Below are positions 1 through 8,411 of a stretch of DNA of 64,000 nt, piece after piece. The notes below the pieces were generated by a model. It had not been told where the DNA came from. It did not search any database and saw nothing but the letters and a program-made list of their open reading frames with translations. The DNA comes from Asticcacaulis benevestitus DSM 16100 = ATCC BAA-896. GTDB lineage: Bacteria > Pseudomonadota > Alphaproteobacteria > Caulobacterales > Caulobacteraceae. The stretch spans positions 459 to 64,458 of the forward strand of contig NZ_AQWM01000007.1 in NCBI RefSeq assembly GCF_000376105.1, read 5' to 3'. Position 1 is the stretch's first letter; every line of letters starts with the position of its first letter. Both the position numbers and the translations under genes were made by a program.

Positions 1-582
1 CTTAGCGGTGCGGACCTGATCAAGTGCGATAGCTGGCTTTGTTTGGAAGCCTATCTCCTCAGGGACCTTCACTTTACGCCGCCGCTCTGGATCATCGCAC
101 CAAGTCTCAGGCAAATAAAGCCGATAGGCGATCGGTAGGCTGGCCGCAGCGTTCGCAACCGACAGGCTGACGGCGACCTGACAGTTATCCTGCTTGCCGA
201 GTTGACCACAATATTGTCGCGCTACGCCCACTGAGTGCTTGCCCTTTTTGGGAAAGCCGGTGTCGTCGATGATCCAGGCCTTAATCGGTCCACGCTGCTC
301 GATTTGCGGAAGCACCCTCTCGCGAACCCGCGCCAAAAGCGCCTCGTCCGACCACGGTGCCTGCCCAACAAAATGCAACAAAGATTGGTGTTTCGATGAA
401 ACTCGCGAAGGCGAAGTCACCGCTGCCAACGGCTCAACGCTCTTTCGTTCAACGGGCAAAAGCAGTCCAAGACAGTAATCCTTCAACGGAACTGCACGGT
501 CAGCATGGCCGATTACATCAACCAGGCTATGGACAAAATCCGAAAACGCTGTTTCACTTATACCGGTAATTACGCCACTCAT
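1..582 (-). mobile_element. IS701-type insertion sequence, left part only
   Basis: The left edge of the window cuts through an insertion sequence whose transposase reads leftwards off the edge. The inverted repeat should lie just upstream of the start codon, between about 583 and 690, but I could not identify it because the other end is outside the window. Nothing in the visible part (no stop codon, good ribosome binding site) suggests decay. Confidence 0.7.
1..582 (-). CDS. IS701-family DDE transposase, N-terminal 194 residues
   Basis: This frame is open without a stop from the ATG at 582 to the window edge. Translating the minus strand gives the typical IS701 N-terminus: a PVERKSVEP motif near residue 43, LLHFVGQAPWSDE near 68, and IIDDTGFPKKGKHSVG near 104, which carries the first catalytic aspartate (D106/D107) of the DDE triad, followed by ARQYCGQLGK. 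An AGGAG sits 8 nt before the start. Full-length family members are about 400 residues, so roughly half is visible. The product would cut and paste its own element; activity cannot be judged without the C-terminal acidic residues. Confidence 0.8.
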   Translation of the reverse strand, partial: MSGVITGISETAFSDFVHSLVDVIGHADRAVPLKDYCLGLLLPVERKSVEPLAAVTSPSRVSSKHQSLLHFVGQAPWSDEALLARVRERVLPQIEQRGPIKAWIIDDTGFPKKGKHSVGVARQYCGQLGKQDNCQVAVSLSVANAAASLPIAYRLYLPETWCDDPERRRKVKVPEEIGFQTKPAIALDQVRTAK

Positions 583-694
583 ACAGCTTCTCCTGCTGAC
601 TATGAATCGCTCTGGCTAACATATTTTAAAACAGCGCGAATCCCGTATTTTATGACTCAGTAAGATTAGGGCTTTCCGAAAAGTGCTCTAAGGC

Positions 695-922
695 TTAAGG
701 CCGCACCGTCGCCGGGTCCATGACCTTTCGCACCTTACCGGCGTAGCTGGCGCCATCGACCGGCTGATATTTGAGCAGTTTAGGCAGGTCATTGCTCATC
801 AGCGCCATATCACGATCCCAGTCGCGGTCCGGCATACTGAACGCGCGCAGATTGGCGCTGGCGGCCTGAAAAGCGACCACAACAGCCACCGCAGTAACGG
901 CGATAAAGATCAGGCGTTTCAT
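695..922 (-). CDS. small exported protein of unknown function (75 aa)
   Basis: I do not recognise this family. The start was set at the ATG at 922 because TGAGGA lies about 9 nt upstream; a longer frame begins at 958 but its extra residues are proline/arginine-rich and lack a binding site. The N-terminus has a basic start (MKR), a hydrophobic run to about residue 18 and a plausible cleavage region near ASA, so it is probably secreted or periplasmic. The mature part is about 50 residues, mixed charged, with no cysteines. It lies between the insertion sequence and the TetR gene, with the TetR operators upstream of both divergent genes. Confidence 0.55.
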   Translation of the reverse strand: MKRLIFIAVTAVAVVVAFQAASANLRAFSMPDRDWDRDMALMSNDLPKLLKYQPVDGASYAGKVRKVMDPATVRP

Positions 923-1080
923 CTCGAAAATCCTCAGAGGAGGCGGGCGACGGCCCAATGCCGCCGCCCGTTACGCTTCACAGTGCAATACCCCCCGTTT
1001 ATCCGGACCGATATTCTGGCCCCCCAGACTCCGGAAGTACGTGTGAACTAAGCCCTTTCTCATGGGGGCGAACCATGATA

Positions 1081-1151
1081 TGAACATCGTTCACAACATC
1101 TGTATAGCTCTACCTTGAACGTCGTTCAAGCTATTTTGTGAACTTTGTTCA
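1081..1151. promoter_or_regulatory. three tandem palindromic operators, TGAAC-N3-GTTCA
   Basis: Three 13-bp palindromes occur at 1081-1093 (TGAACATCGTTCA), 1116-1128 (TGAACGTCGTTCA) and 1139-1151 (TGAACTTTGTTCA), centred 35 and 23 bp apart, ending 21 bp before the TetR-type start at 1173. The arms are identical and only the 3-bp spacer varies, the pattern expected of a dimeric repressor. They probably bind the adjacent TetR protein and autoregulate it, and may also control the divergent exported protein at 695-922. The sites are seen directly; the binding protein is inferred. Confidence 0.75.
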
Positions 1152-1172
1152 AATTTATTGAGAATCGTTGCC

Positions 1173-1814
1173 ATGCCCACCAAAACCCCTGTTAAAGCTT
1201 CGGCAAAACCTGCCAGCGCGACCACCGCCGATCGCCGTCAGGCGCAATTGGGGGCTTTGATCTCCGCTGCGGAAAAGCGCATCTGCGAATCGGGCACGCA
1301 TGGCCTCAAGGCGCGTGATCTGGCGGCCGATATCGGCGTGGCGCTGGGCGGGCTCTATAATATCGTGCAGGACATGGACGCTTTGTTGCTGCTGGTGACG
1401 GCGCGCACGCAAGGCCGTCTGGATGCCGCCTTCGCGCAGCAAACGGGGCATTTGCCGATGACCAGCCGCACCGAGGCCGTAGAGCGCCTGGTGGCGGTGG
1501 CAGAGACCTATCTCAGGTTCGCGCGAGAGAACCTGCCCCTGTGGCGGATGATGTTCGAGGTGCGGATATCCGCGCCTTTGCCGGAGTGGGCCGCGCAGGA
1601 TCAGCTTCGTCTGTTCCGCTATGTCGGGGAACCGCTATCGGTCGTCATGCCGCATCTGTCCGCCGAGGCCCTGACCGTCCGCGCGCGCACCCTGTTCTCG
1701 GCCGTGCACGGCGTCATCTATATCGGGCTGGAGGAACGCCTGATCGCGGTGCCTGCGCAACAACAGGCCGAGGAGATTAGCTGGCTCGTCCGCTCGGCGT
1801 GCGGGGTATCCTAA
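1173..1814 (+). CDS. TetR/AcrR-family transcriptional regulator
   Basis: The N-terminal region (about residues 20-70) has the TetR helix-turn-helix pattern: ISAAEKRICESGTHGLKARDLA, then a recognition helix region around GVALGGLYNIV. The rest is an all-helical ligand/dimer domain resembling the WHG-type C-terminal domain. The start was placed at the ATG at 1173; a TTG at 1158 is also in frame. Three TGAAC-N3-GTTCA palindromes lie immediately upstream, so autorepression is likely. The ligand is unknown. It converges on the dsbD-like gene, with 18 bp between stop codons. Confidence 0.85.
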   Translation: MPTKTPVKASAKPASATTADRRQAQLGALISAAEKRICESGTHGLKARDLAADIGVALGGLYNIVQDMDALLLLVTARTQGRLDAAFAQQTGHLPMTSRTEAVERLVAVAETYLRFARENLPLWRMMFEVRISAPLPEWAAQDQLRLFRYVGEPLSVVMPHLSAEALTVRARTLFSAVHGVIYIGLEERLIAVPAQQQAEEISWLVRSACGVS

Positions 1815-1832
1815 GGCGCATGGAGGAAGCCC

Positions 1833-3899
1833 TTATTTTCCGGCGCGCACCAGCTTGACCACGTCGGCCGTCTTGAGGATCTGCGGCAGCACCACAGGCT
1901 CGGCGTTATTCGGCCCGTAATAGACATAGAGCGGCACGCCCGAACGTCCGAACAGAGTCAGGTAATGGGCGATCTCGGCGTCCTGATTGGTCCAGTCGCC
2001 GACCATATAGACCGTGCCGGTGTCATTGACGGCTTTTTCAAATTCCGGCGTGGTCAGGACAAGGCGTTCATTGACCTTGCAGGTGACACACCAGGCGGCC
2101 GTGAGATCGACAAAAACCGGCTTGCCCTCGGCGCGCAAAGCGGCCAGGCCCTCGGTGCTGAACACCTTATGCGCCATCAGTCCGGATGAGGCCGACGGCG
2201 CCTTTTCAGCACGCGGCAGCGAGGCCGCCAGCCCGCACAGCACAAGGCCGCCAACCAGCACCACCGGCTTGATGAATTTCGGCAGCGGGCTTTTCAGCAC
2301 AGCGATAACGACCAGCACCAGCGCGAAGGCCAGCAGGATCACGCCGTAAACCTGCACCTGCTGGGCGAACACCCAGATCAGCCACACGCAGGCGGCGTAC
2401 ATCAACAAAGACAGGGCGTGTTTGAGAATATCCATCCACTTGCCGGGCTTCGGCAGGGCCTTGGCTACGGCCGGCACCAGGGTGATCAGATAGGTCAGGA
2501 CCACGAACGGCAGGGCGAAACCGACGCCAAGCGCCACGAAGATGGCAAAAGACACAAGCCCGCCTTGCGCCAGCGCCACGCCGATGGCGGTGGCCATGAA
2601 GGGCGCGGTGCAGGGTGCGGCGACGACCACGGCCAGCACGCCGGTCAGGAAGGCGCCAAGACGTGGGCGGTTGGCAGACACCTGAAGACCACCAACGGCT
2701 TGCAGCGATGCGCCGACCTCGAACAGGCCGGACATATTGAGCGCTACCAGAAGCATGATCAGGCTTAAGCCTGCGGTGACGTAGGGGCTCTGAAGCTGAA
2801 AACCCCAGCCGATCGACTGTCCGAACAGACGCGCCGCGGTCAGGATCAGGGCCAGACTGACGAAGGTAATGATTGTGCCCGCGCCATAAAACAAGGCTTC
2901 CTGTTGCGCCAGTCCTTTATCGTGGCCGGAACGCGCCAGGCTGAGCAACTTCATGGAGAGCACCGGGAAGACGCATGGCATTAGGTTGAGGATCAGTCCG
3001 CCGACAAAGGCGAAAGCCATGGCAATCAGCACGCCGGTCAATGTGGTGTCGGTCTGGCTTACCGGTGCCGCGCCAAGGCCATGCACCGAGGGCGACAGGG
3101 GGGCGCGCGTCAGCGTAACGCGATAGGCCTTGCCGTCTGCCAGTTTAAGCACACCTGAAAGCACGCCATCGGGCAGGGCCGCGCCCGCCGCCTTGCCGCT
3201 CAACGAAAAGCCGGCCGAGCCTGTGTCCAAAGCCTGCGGTGATGCCGCCGCGATGACATTGCCCTGCTCGAAGAAGAAATAAGCGCCTTGGGCTTTGATA
3301 TCCTTCACGGGGAAACCGAGTTCCACCTGATCGCCACGCAGATCGACCGTCGCTTGTGCACCGAATGGCGCGGGCATGGCCTGCCTGGCCTTGTCAATGA
3401 CCCCGGCATCCGGTCCCGGTTTCGGCGCACCCACCTTAAGATCGAGGCTGACATCGAGGCTTTCGGGGATACAGACATCGGCGCAGACGAGGAAATCGAC
3501 ATGGGCCTTGATCGGCAGTGTATCGCCCGCCGTCAGTTTCGAACCGTTGTGGGCGGGGATCAGCAGGACGGTCTGGCCGTTGAAACCGTAACTCACCAAC
3601 CCAAAGGTCGGCAGCAGTTCCGGCGCGGGGAATTGCGCATCCGCCACACTCAGGCCATCGGGCAGGTTCCATTTGAAACGCGGCGGCAGGCCGGTATCGC
3701 CGGGATTGATCCAGTAGGTATGCCAGCCAGGCGCAGGCGTATAGTCAAGCGCCAGAGTGATGTCGCCATTAGGCGCCACGGTTGCCGATTCCGCGATCAG
3801 ACGGGCGGTGATATGGGCGGACTTGCCCTCTTCAGCCTGCGTGGGCAGAGCAAAGGCCAGCAGGAAAAGACAGACGACAAAGCGAAGAACTGAAGACAC
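1833..3899 (-). CDS. DsbD/ScsB-like thiol:disulfide interchange protein
   Basis: This 688-residue inner-membrane protein should pass reducing electrons from cytoplasmic thioredoxin to periplasmic partners. It has a signal peptide (about 1-22), a periplasmic domain with the pair CADVC (C139, C143), an eight-helix core from about 285 to 560 with the two DsbD cysteines in NLMPCVFP (C309) and AAPCTAPF (C430), and a C-terminal thioredoxin domain with WCVTC (C604, C607). All six expected cysteines are present. The long N-terminal domain favours the ScsB/DsbD-like subfamily over classical E. coli DsbD. It is transcribed alone; tlpA at 37.6 kb is a possible client. Confidence 0.88.
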   Translation of the reverse strand: MSSVLRFVVCLFLLAFALPTQAEEGKSAHITARLIAESATVAPNGDITLALDYTPAPGWHTYWINPGDTGLPPRFKWNLPDGLSVADAQFPAPELLPTFGLVSYGFNGQTVLLIPAHNGSKLTAGDTLPIKAHVDFLVCADVCIPESLDVSLDLKVGAPKPGPDAGVIDKARQAMPAPFGAQATVDLRGDQVELGFPVKDIKAQGAYFFFEQGNVIAAASPQALDTGSAGFSLSGKAAGAALPDGVLSGVLKLADGKAYRVTLTRAPLSPSVHGLGAAPVSQTDTTLTGVLIAMAFAFVGGLILNLMPCVFPVLSMKLLSLARSGHDKGLAQQEALFYGAGTIITFVSLALILTAARLFGQSIGWGFQLQSPYVTAGLSLIMLLVALNMSGLFEVGASLQAVGGLQVSANRPRLGAFLTGVLAVVVAAPCTAPFMATAIGVALAQGGLVSFAIFVALGVGFALPFVVLTYLITLVPAVAKALPKPGKWMDILKHALSLLMYAACVWLIWVFAQQVQVYGVILLAFALVLVVIAVLKSPLPKFIKPVVLVGGLVLCGLAASLPRAEKAPSASSGLMAHKVFSTEGLAALRAEGKPVFVDLTAAWCVTCKVNERLVLTTPEFEKAVNDTGTVYMVGDWTNQDAEIAHYLTLFGRSGVPLYVYYGPNNAEPVVLPQILKTADVVKLVRAGK

Positions 3900-4066
3900 A
3901 CGCCACCCGTTTAGAATTGGTTTCGTTTCTCTATACGTCGGAAGCGGCCGTTTGGTGACACAAATTTTCAGCTACAAAGCGCGAAAATCGCACTTCCTGT
4001 AGCGACAAGACATCGGCGCGTAAAAATGTGAGGTTTGAGACGAGGTCTTGGCCAAAAATCGCGTTT

Positions 4067-6358
4067 TTACATATCCAGGTCCAGCTTGCGGGCGAGCGAC
4101 AAGACCTCGTTGCGCAAACTGCCATTGGAGCTCGACATCAGCTTGTTGATCGCCTTGTTGGCGGCCTCACGATCGCACGACAGGATCATGCGCTTCACCT
4201 GCCCCAGACCGGCGGGCGGCATGGACAGGCGGTCAAAACCGAGCGCGATCAACACAAAGGCCTCAAGCGGACGGCCGGCAATTTCACCGCACACCGATAC
4301 CGGTGTGCCTGAGTCTCTGGCGGCCTTCTGGATCATCGACAGCGCCGTAAGGAAGGGCGGCGACAACGGATCGTAGCGATCCGACATCTTCGGATTGGTG
4401 CGATCGGCGGCGAAGAGATACTGCATCAGGTCGTTGGTACCGACCGAGGCGAAATCGACCAGCGGCAACAGCGCATCAAGATGGAACAGCAGCGAAGGGC
4501 ATTCGATCATGGCCCCGACGCGCAGAAGCGCTGGCAGCGGGCGCCCGCGTCGCTTGGCCCAGGCGCATTCCACATCGACCATCTCGCGCGCCTGACGGAA
4601 CTCATCAATCGAGGCGACCATGGGGAACATGATACGCAGTTCGCGACCGCGCGCCGCCGTGATCAGGGCGCGAAGTTGCATCCGCAGCAAGGCCGGGCGA
4701 TCGAGCCCCATGCGGATGGCGCGCCAGCCAAGCGCCGGGTTTTCCTCGCGCTCCATCTCCATATAGGGCAGGATCTTGTCACCGCCGAGATCGAGCGTGC
4801 GGAAGGTGACAGGACGGTCGCCGGCGCCATCCATGATGCGCTCGTAAAGCTCGGTCTGGCGCTTGAGGCGCGGCAGATCGTCCGACACCATGAACTGAAA
4901 TTCGGTGCGGAACAGGCCGATGCCCTCGGCGCCGGTCTCATTCATGATCTCGATATCAAATTCGAGGCCCGCGTTCATCAGCATGGTGATGCGGTGGCCA
5001 TCGCGCGTGACGGCCTCGACATCCTTGATCTTGCTGAATTCGGCGCGCTGCTGAGTGCGGACATCGATACGCGCCAGGGCGGCGTCGATAATATCCGGCC
5101 GCGGCCGCAGATAAGCCTCGCCAGTTTCGCCGTCGACGATGACCTGATCGCCCTGTGACACGCGGTCACGCAAGGCTTGCAGGCGGCCGACACACGGGAT
5201 TTGCAGGGCGCGCGCCACGATGGCGGCGTGGTTCGAGGCCGAGCCCTCTTCGAGCAAGATGCCCTTGAGGCGGGTGCGATCGTATTCGAGCAGATCGGCC
5301 GGACCGAGGTCACGGGCGACCAGGATCGAGTTTTCCGGGATTTCGCGCGCCGTGGTGATGACGCCGGCCAGAACGCGCAACAGGCGATTGGCCAGGTCTT
5401 CGAGATCGTGCAGGCGCTCGCGCATATAGGCGTCGCGGGCGTTGTTGAGCTTGGCGCGCTGTTCGTTACGTACGCGATCGACCGCCGCCTCCGCCGTCAG
5501 GCCGTTGCGCACGGCCTCGGTCAGGTTGCGCACCCAGCTCGTCGAGTGCGCGAACATGCGGTAGGTTTCGAGCACATCAAACGTAGGCCCGGCAAGGCCG
5601 TGCGTGCCTTCGAACATGGCGTCGATCTGCTCACGCAGGGACACGATGGCATCGTTGAGGCGCACCTCCTCGACCACCGAATCGTCGCTCAGTAAATGAT
5701 CGGAGGTGACCGGCACTTCGTGCAGGATGACCGTGCCGATGCTGATGCCGTCGGCGAAAATCGAACCCTTCAGACGCTCCGGCTTCTGCGGCGCGAGTTC
5801 GATGTCCTTCAGTTCTTCGAGCCCGACCAGCTCGCCCGCCGTCACGATCTCGGACAGCACCATGGCGATGATCTGAAGGTCTTCGACCTCATCTTCCTCG
5901 TAGCGGCGGGCAGCCATGTTCTGCACGACCAGCACGCCGATGGTGCGGCCACCGCGCAGCAGGGGCACGCCCAGGAAGGATCGATACGGATCTTCACCGG
6001 TTTCGGGACGATAGGAGAAGCTCGGATGCGCCGGGGCATCCATCAGATTGAGCGGTGCACCGGCGCGCGCCACCTCACCGACCAGACCTTCTGAGAGACG
6101 CATCCGCGTCTTGTGGACGGCCTCTATGTTCAGGCCCTCGGTGGCGAAAAGTTCGAGTTCTTCAGATGTGCGGCGCAGATAGATAGAGCACACCTCGGCC
6201 ACCATGGAGGAGGCGATGATGCGCACCACCGTATCGAGACGCGACTGGGCCGACTGGCCCTCTTCCATCGTTTCACGAATCTGGCGCAGCAGGCCGCGCT
6301 GGCCGCGCACGGCGCCCGGCATCTTCGGAATTTCCTCTAGCGGCCCCAGCTTGCCCAC
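4067..6358 (-). CDS. ptsP: PtsP, enzyme I of the nitrogen phosphotransferase system
   Basis: This protein autophosphorylates from phosphoenolpyruvate and hands phosphate to NPr, feeding a regulatory phosphorelay. An N-terminal GAF domain (about residues 25-175) is followed by the enzyme I phosphohistidine domain with the active histidine in GSASNHAAIVARAL (about H377), and the PEP-binding barrel ending with VCGEIAG. I chose the GTG at 6358, which has AAAGGGG 7 nt upstream; a frame-compatible start at 6394 adds 12 residues. In alphaproteobacteria ptsP usually follows lysC directly; here two chemoreceptor genes lie between them. Confidence 0.93.
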   Translation of the reverse strand: MGKLGPLEEIPKMPGAVRGQRGLLRQIRETMEEGQSAQSRLDTVVRIIASSMVAEVCSIYLRRTSEELELFATEGLNIEAVHKTRMRLSEGLVGEVARAGAPLNLMDAPAHPSFSYRPETGEDPYRSFLGVPLLRGGRTIGVLVVQNMAARRYEEDEVEDLQIIAMVLSEIVTAGELVGLEELKDIELAPQKPERLKGSIFADGISIGTVILHEVPVTSDHLLSDDSVVEEVRLNDAIVSLREQIDAMFEGTHGLAGPTFDVLETYRMFAHSTSWVRNLTEAVRNGLTAEAAVDRVRNEQRAKLNNARDAYMRERLHDLEDLANRLLRVLAGVITTAREIPENSILVARDLGPADLLEYDRTRLKGILLEEGSASNHAAIVARALQIPCVGRLQALRDRVSQGDQVIVDGETGEAYLRPRPDIIDAALARIDVRTQQRAEFSKIKDVEAVTRDGHRITMLMNAGLEFDIEIMNETGAEGIGLFRTEFQFMVSDDLPRLKRQTELYERIMDGAGDRPVTFRTLDLGGDKILPYMEMEREENPALGWRAIRMGLDRPALLRMQLRALITAARGRELRIMFPMVASIDEFRQAREMVDVECAWAKRRGRPLPALLRVGAMIECPSLLFHLDALLPLVDFASVGTNDLMQYLFAADRTNPKMSDRYDPLSPPFLTALSMIQKAARDSGTPVSVCGEIAGRPLEAFVLIALGFDRLSMPPAGLGQVKRMILSCDREAANKAINKLMSSSNGSLRNEVLSLARKLDLDM

Positions 6359-6515
6359 ATCACGTCCCCTTTGGTGCGCCACATGCGGCACCACAATCCA
6401 TACCCTAGTTTGGGACTTCTTGTGCGCGCTGTCTAGCGGCTGGCGTTACGCCAAGGCAAGTCACGAACCGGTTACAATCACATTGGTTTAACAGTATGAT
6501 ACAAATAGAGGAAAG

Positions 6516-8201
6516 TCAGGCCGCGCGCAGGCTTTTGACAAAATTTTGCACTTCTTTTTGCAGATCGCCGGCCTGCTCGCTCAGGTCTCCGGACAGCCCC
6601 ATCAGTTGCGTCGAGGCGGCTCCGGTCATTTCCGCCGCGCGACCAACGCCAAAGATGTTTTCGGTCACCTGATGCGTGCCGTCTGACGCCTTCGCCGTAT
6701 TGCCGGCGATCTCATGCGTCGCCGCCCCCTGCTGCTCGACCGCCGAGGCGATATTGGCGGAGATATTGCGCATGTCATTGATCGTGGCGACGATCTTGCC
6801 AATCGAACTGACCGTGCGCTCAGTGGCCTCCTGAATCTGATCAACCCTGTCACCGATATCCTTGGTGGCGCTTGCCGTCTGCGTAGCCAGGGTCTTGACC
6901 TCGGAGGCGACCACGGCGAAACCCTTGCCGGCCTCGCCGGCGCGGGCGGCCTCGATTGTGGCGTTGAGCGCCAGAAGATTGGTCTGGGAGGCGATATCGT
7001 GGATCAGCTTGACCACGGCCCCGATACCCGCCGCCGCTTCGGAAAGGGCGCGGATTTCAACCTCGGTATTGCCAATCTCATCGGCGGCCTCAGTGGCGAC
7101 CTGCGCCGCACGCACCACCTGAGCGTTGATCTCATGCACCGAAGCAGCCATTTCCTCAGTGGCGGCGGCGACGGTCTGGACGTTGCTGGCGGCTTCCTCA
7201 GCCGCGCCGGTGACGACCTGCGCCTGACGCGAGGTCTCCTCGGCGGTCGCGGAAAGACTCTGCGCCGCATCGGACACTTCAGAGGATGAACGGACGAAAG
7301 AGTCGGCAAGATTAACCATCTTGCCCTGGAACGATTCGACCACATGGCGTTCGCGTTGCAGGCGCTGAAGCTCGGCCGCCTTGGCGGTTTCTGCTGCTTC
7401 GCGCAGGTTCACGGCCTCTTCCAGTCCCTTGCGGAAGGCTTCGAGGGTGCGGGCCATGCCACCCAGTTCGTCCTTGCGTTCCTGACCGGGCACGGCCACG
7501 TCAAGCGTGCCCTTGTCCATAGAGGTCATGGTGGCGTTGAGGTTCGAGAGGGGGCGGACGATGCTTAAGCGCGTCACCATCACGGCGGCCAGCATGACAA
7601 GAACCAGACCGAACCCGACGCCGGCCCAGGTCGTAACGATCGTCTGGCGCGTGTCTTCGCCCGCGGCGGCGGACGCGGCGGCATTGGCCGCGATGGTTTC
7701 ATCGACCACCACAGCCATGGTCTTTTCCAGTTGGGCTATGGCAGGATCACACTTTGACTGCATCAGGCGCAAGGCGGTGACATCATCGCCCTTATCGGCC
7801 AGGGCCTTCGTTTCGGCGCAGGTTTCGTCAATGGCGGTGTTATAGCTGGCCTGAATGCCCTCGATGCGTTTCGTTTCTGCGGGCAGAGCCTTCAAGGCCT
7901 CGCTTGTTTCCTTGGAAAAAGAGCTTTGCGCCTGCTTCAACTCACTGTTGGCGTTGGCGATATCGTTGGGATCACTCGACGACACTAGCTTATAGAAGGC
8001 CGTCTCGACGCGCAGGATGTTCTTGCTGGCGCGCTCCATATCCACCGAAGCGACACCCGGCCCGGAGATCACAGCGCTGTAATCGGCGCTGATGGCGTGC
8101 ATACGGGACGTGGCGAACGCGACCGCCAGAATGGCGACCAGACCCAGGCAACCCAGCAAGCTCAATATCTTGCCAAGCATGGGCATATTCTTCAAAGACA
8201 T
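6516..8201 (-). CDS. methyl-accepting chemotaxis protein (first of two paralogues)
   Basis: The product is a transmembrane chemoreceptor of about 561 residues: a first membrane helix near residues 10-33, a periplasmic four-helix-type domain to about 187, a second helix to about 210, HAMP, then a long coiled-coil with the conserved hairpin tip ([18 protein letters not shown]) that contacts CheA and CheW. The periplasmic domain has two cysteines also found in the neighbour. No CheR/CheB-docking pentapeptide is visible at the C-terminus. The start at 8201 has AAGGGG 6 nt upstream. A TTAA-N7-TTAA box lies 115 nt upstream. The ligand is unknown. Confidence 0.9.
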   Translation of the reverse strand: MSLKNMPMLGKILSLLGCLGLVAILAVAFATSRMHAISADYSAVISGPGVASVDMERASKNILRVETAFYKLVSSSDPNDIANANSELKQAQSSFSKETSEALKALPAETKRIEGIQASYNTAIDETCAETKALADKGDDVTALRLMQSKCDPAIAQLEKTMAVVVDETIAANAAASAAAGEDTRQTIVTTWAGVGFGLVLVMLAAVMVTRLSIVRPLSNLNATMTSMDKGTLDVAVPGQERKDELGGMARTLEAFRKGLEEAVNLREAAETAKAAELQRLQRERHVVESFQGKMVNLADSFVRSSSEVSDAAQSLSATAEETSRQAQVVTGAAEEAASNVQTVAAATEEMAASVHEINAQVVRAAQVATEAADEIGNTEVEIRALSEAAAGIGAVVKLIHDIASQTNLLALNATIEAARAGEAGKGFAVVASEVKTLATQTASATKDIGDRVDQIQEATERTVSSIGKIVATINDMRNISANIASAVEQQGAATHEIAGNTAKASDGTHQVTENIFGVGRAAEMTGAASTQLMGLSGDLSEQAGDLQKEVQNFVKSLRAA

Positions 8202-8315
8202 CCGAAACCCCTTACAACTCATACTGTACGCCCGGCGATCTCAAAAAGCGCCTCATCCCGGCACGCGGGATTGCCTATCTGAACGTTAGAGGCTCAAAGT
8301 TGTAGCAAACTGTTA

Positions 8316-8330
8316 TTAACGCTCGCTTAA
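8316..8330 (-). promoter_or_regulatory. CtrA-type box TTAA-N7-TTAA upstream of the first chemoreceptor
   Basis: TTAACGCTCGCTTAA is a perfect match to the CtrA full-site consensus of Caulobacterales, 115-129 nt upstream of the receptor start at 8201 and in the gap between the two receptors. A second perfect box precedes the paralogue, which makes chance less likely. CtrA activates many motility genes in Caulobacter; control here is inferred. Confidence 0.6.
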
Positions 8331-8411
8331 CCCAATAAACAAAGGTTTTATATTACCGTTCAATAAGTATGGTTCCTTTTAAGAACTGACCTTAAGGAGA
8401 AAGAATGCTCT

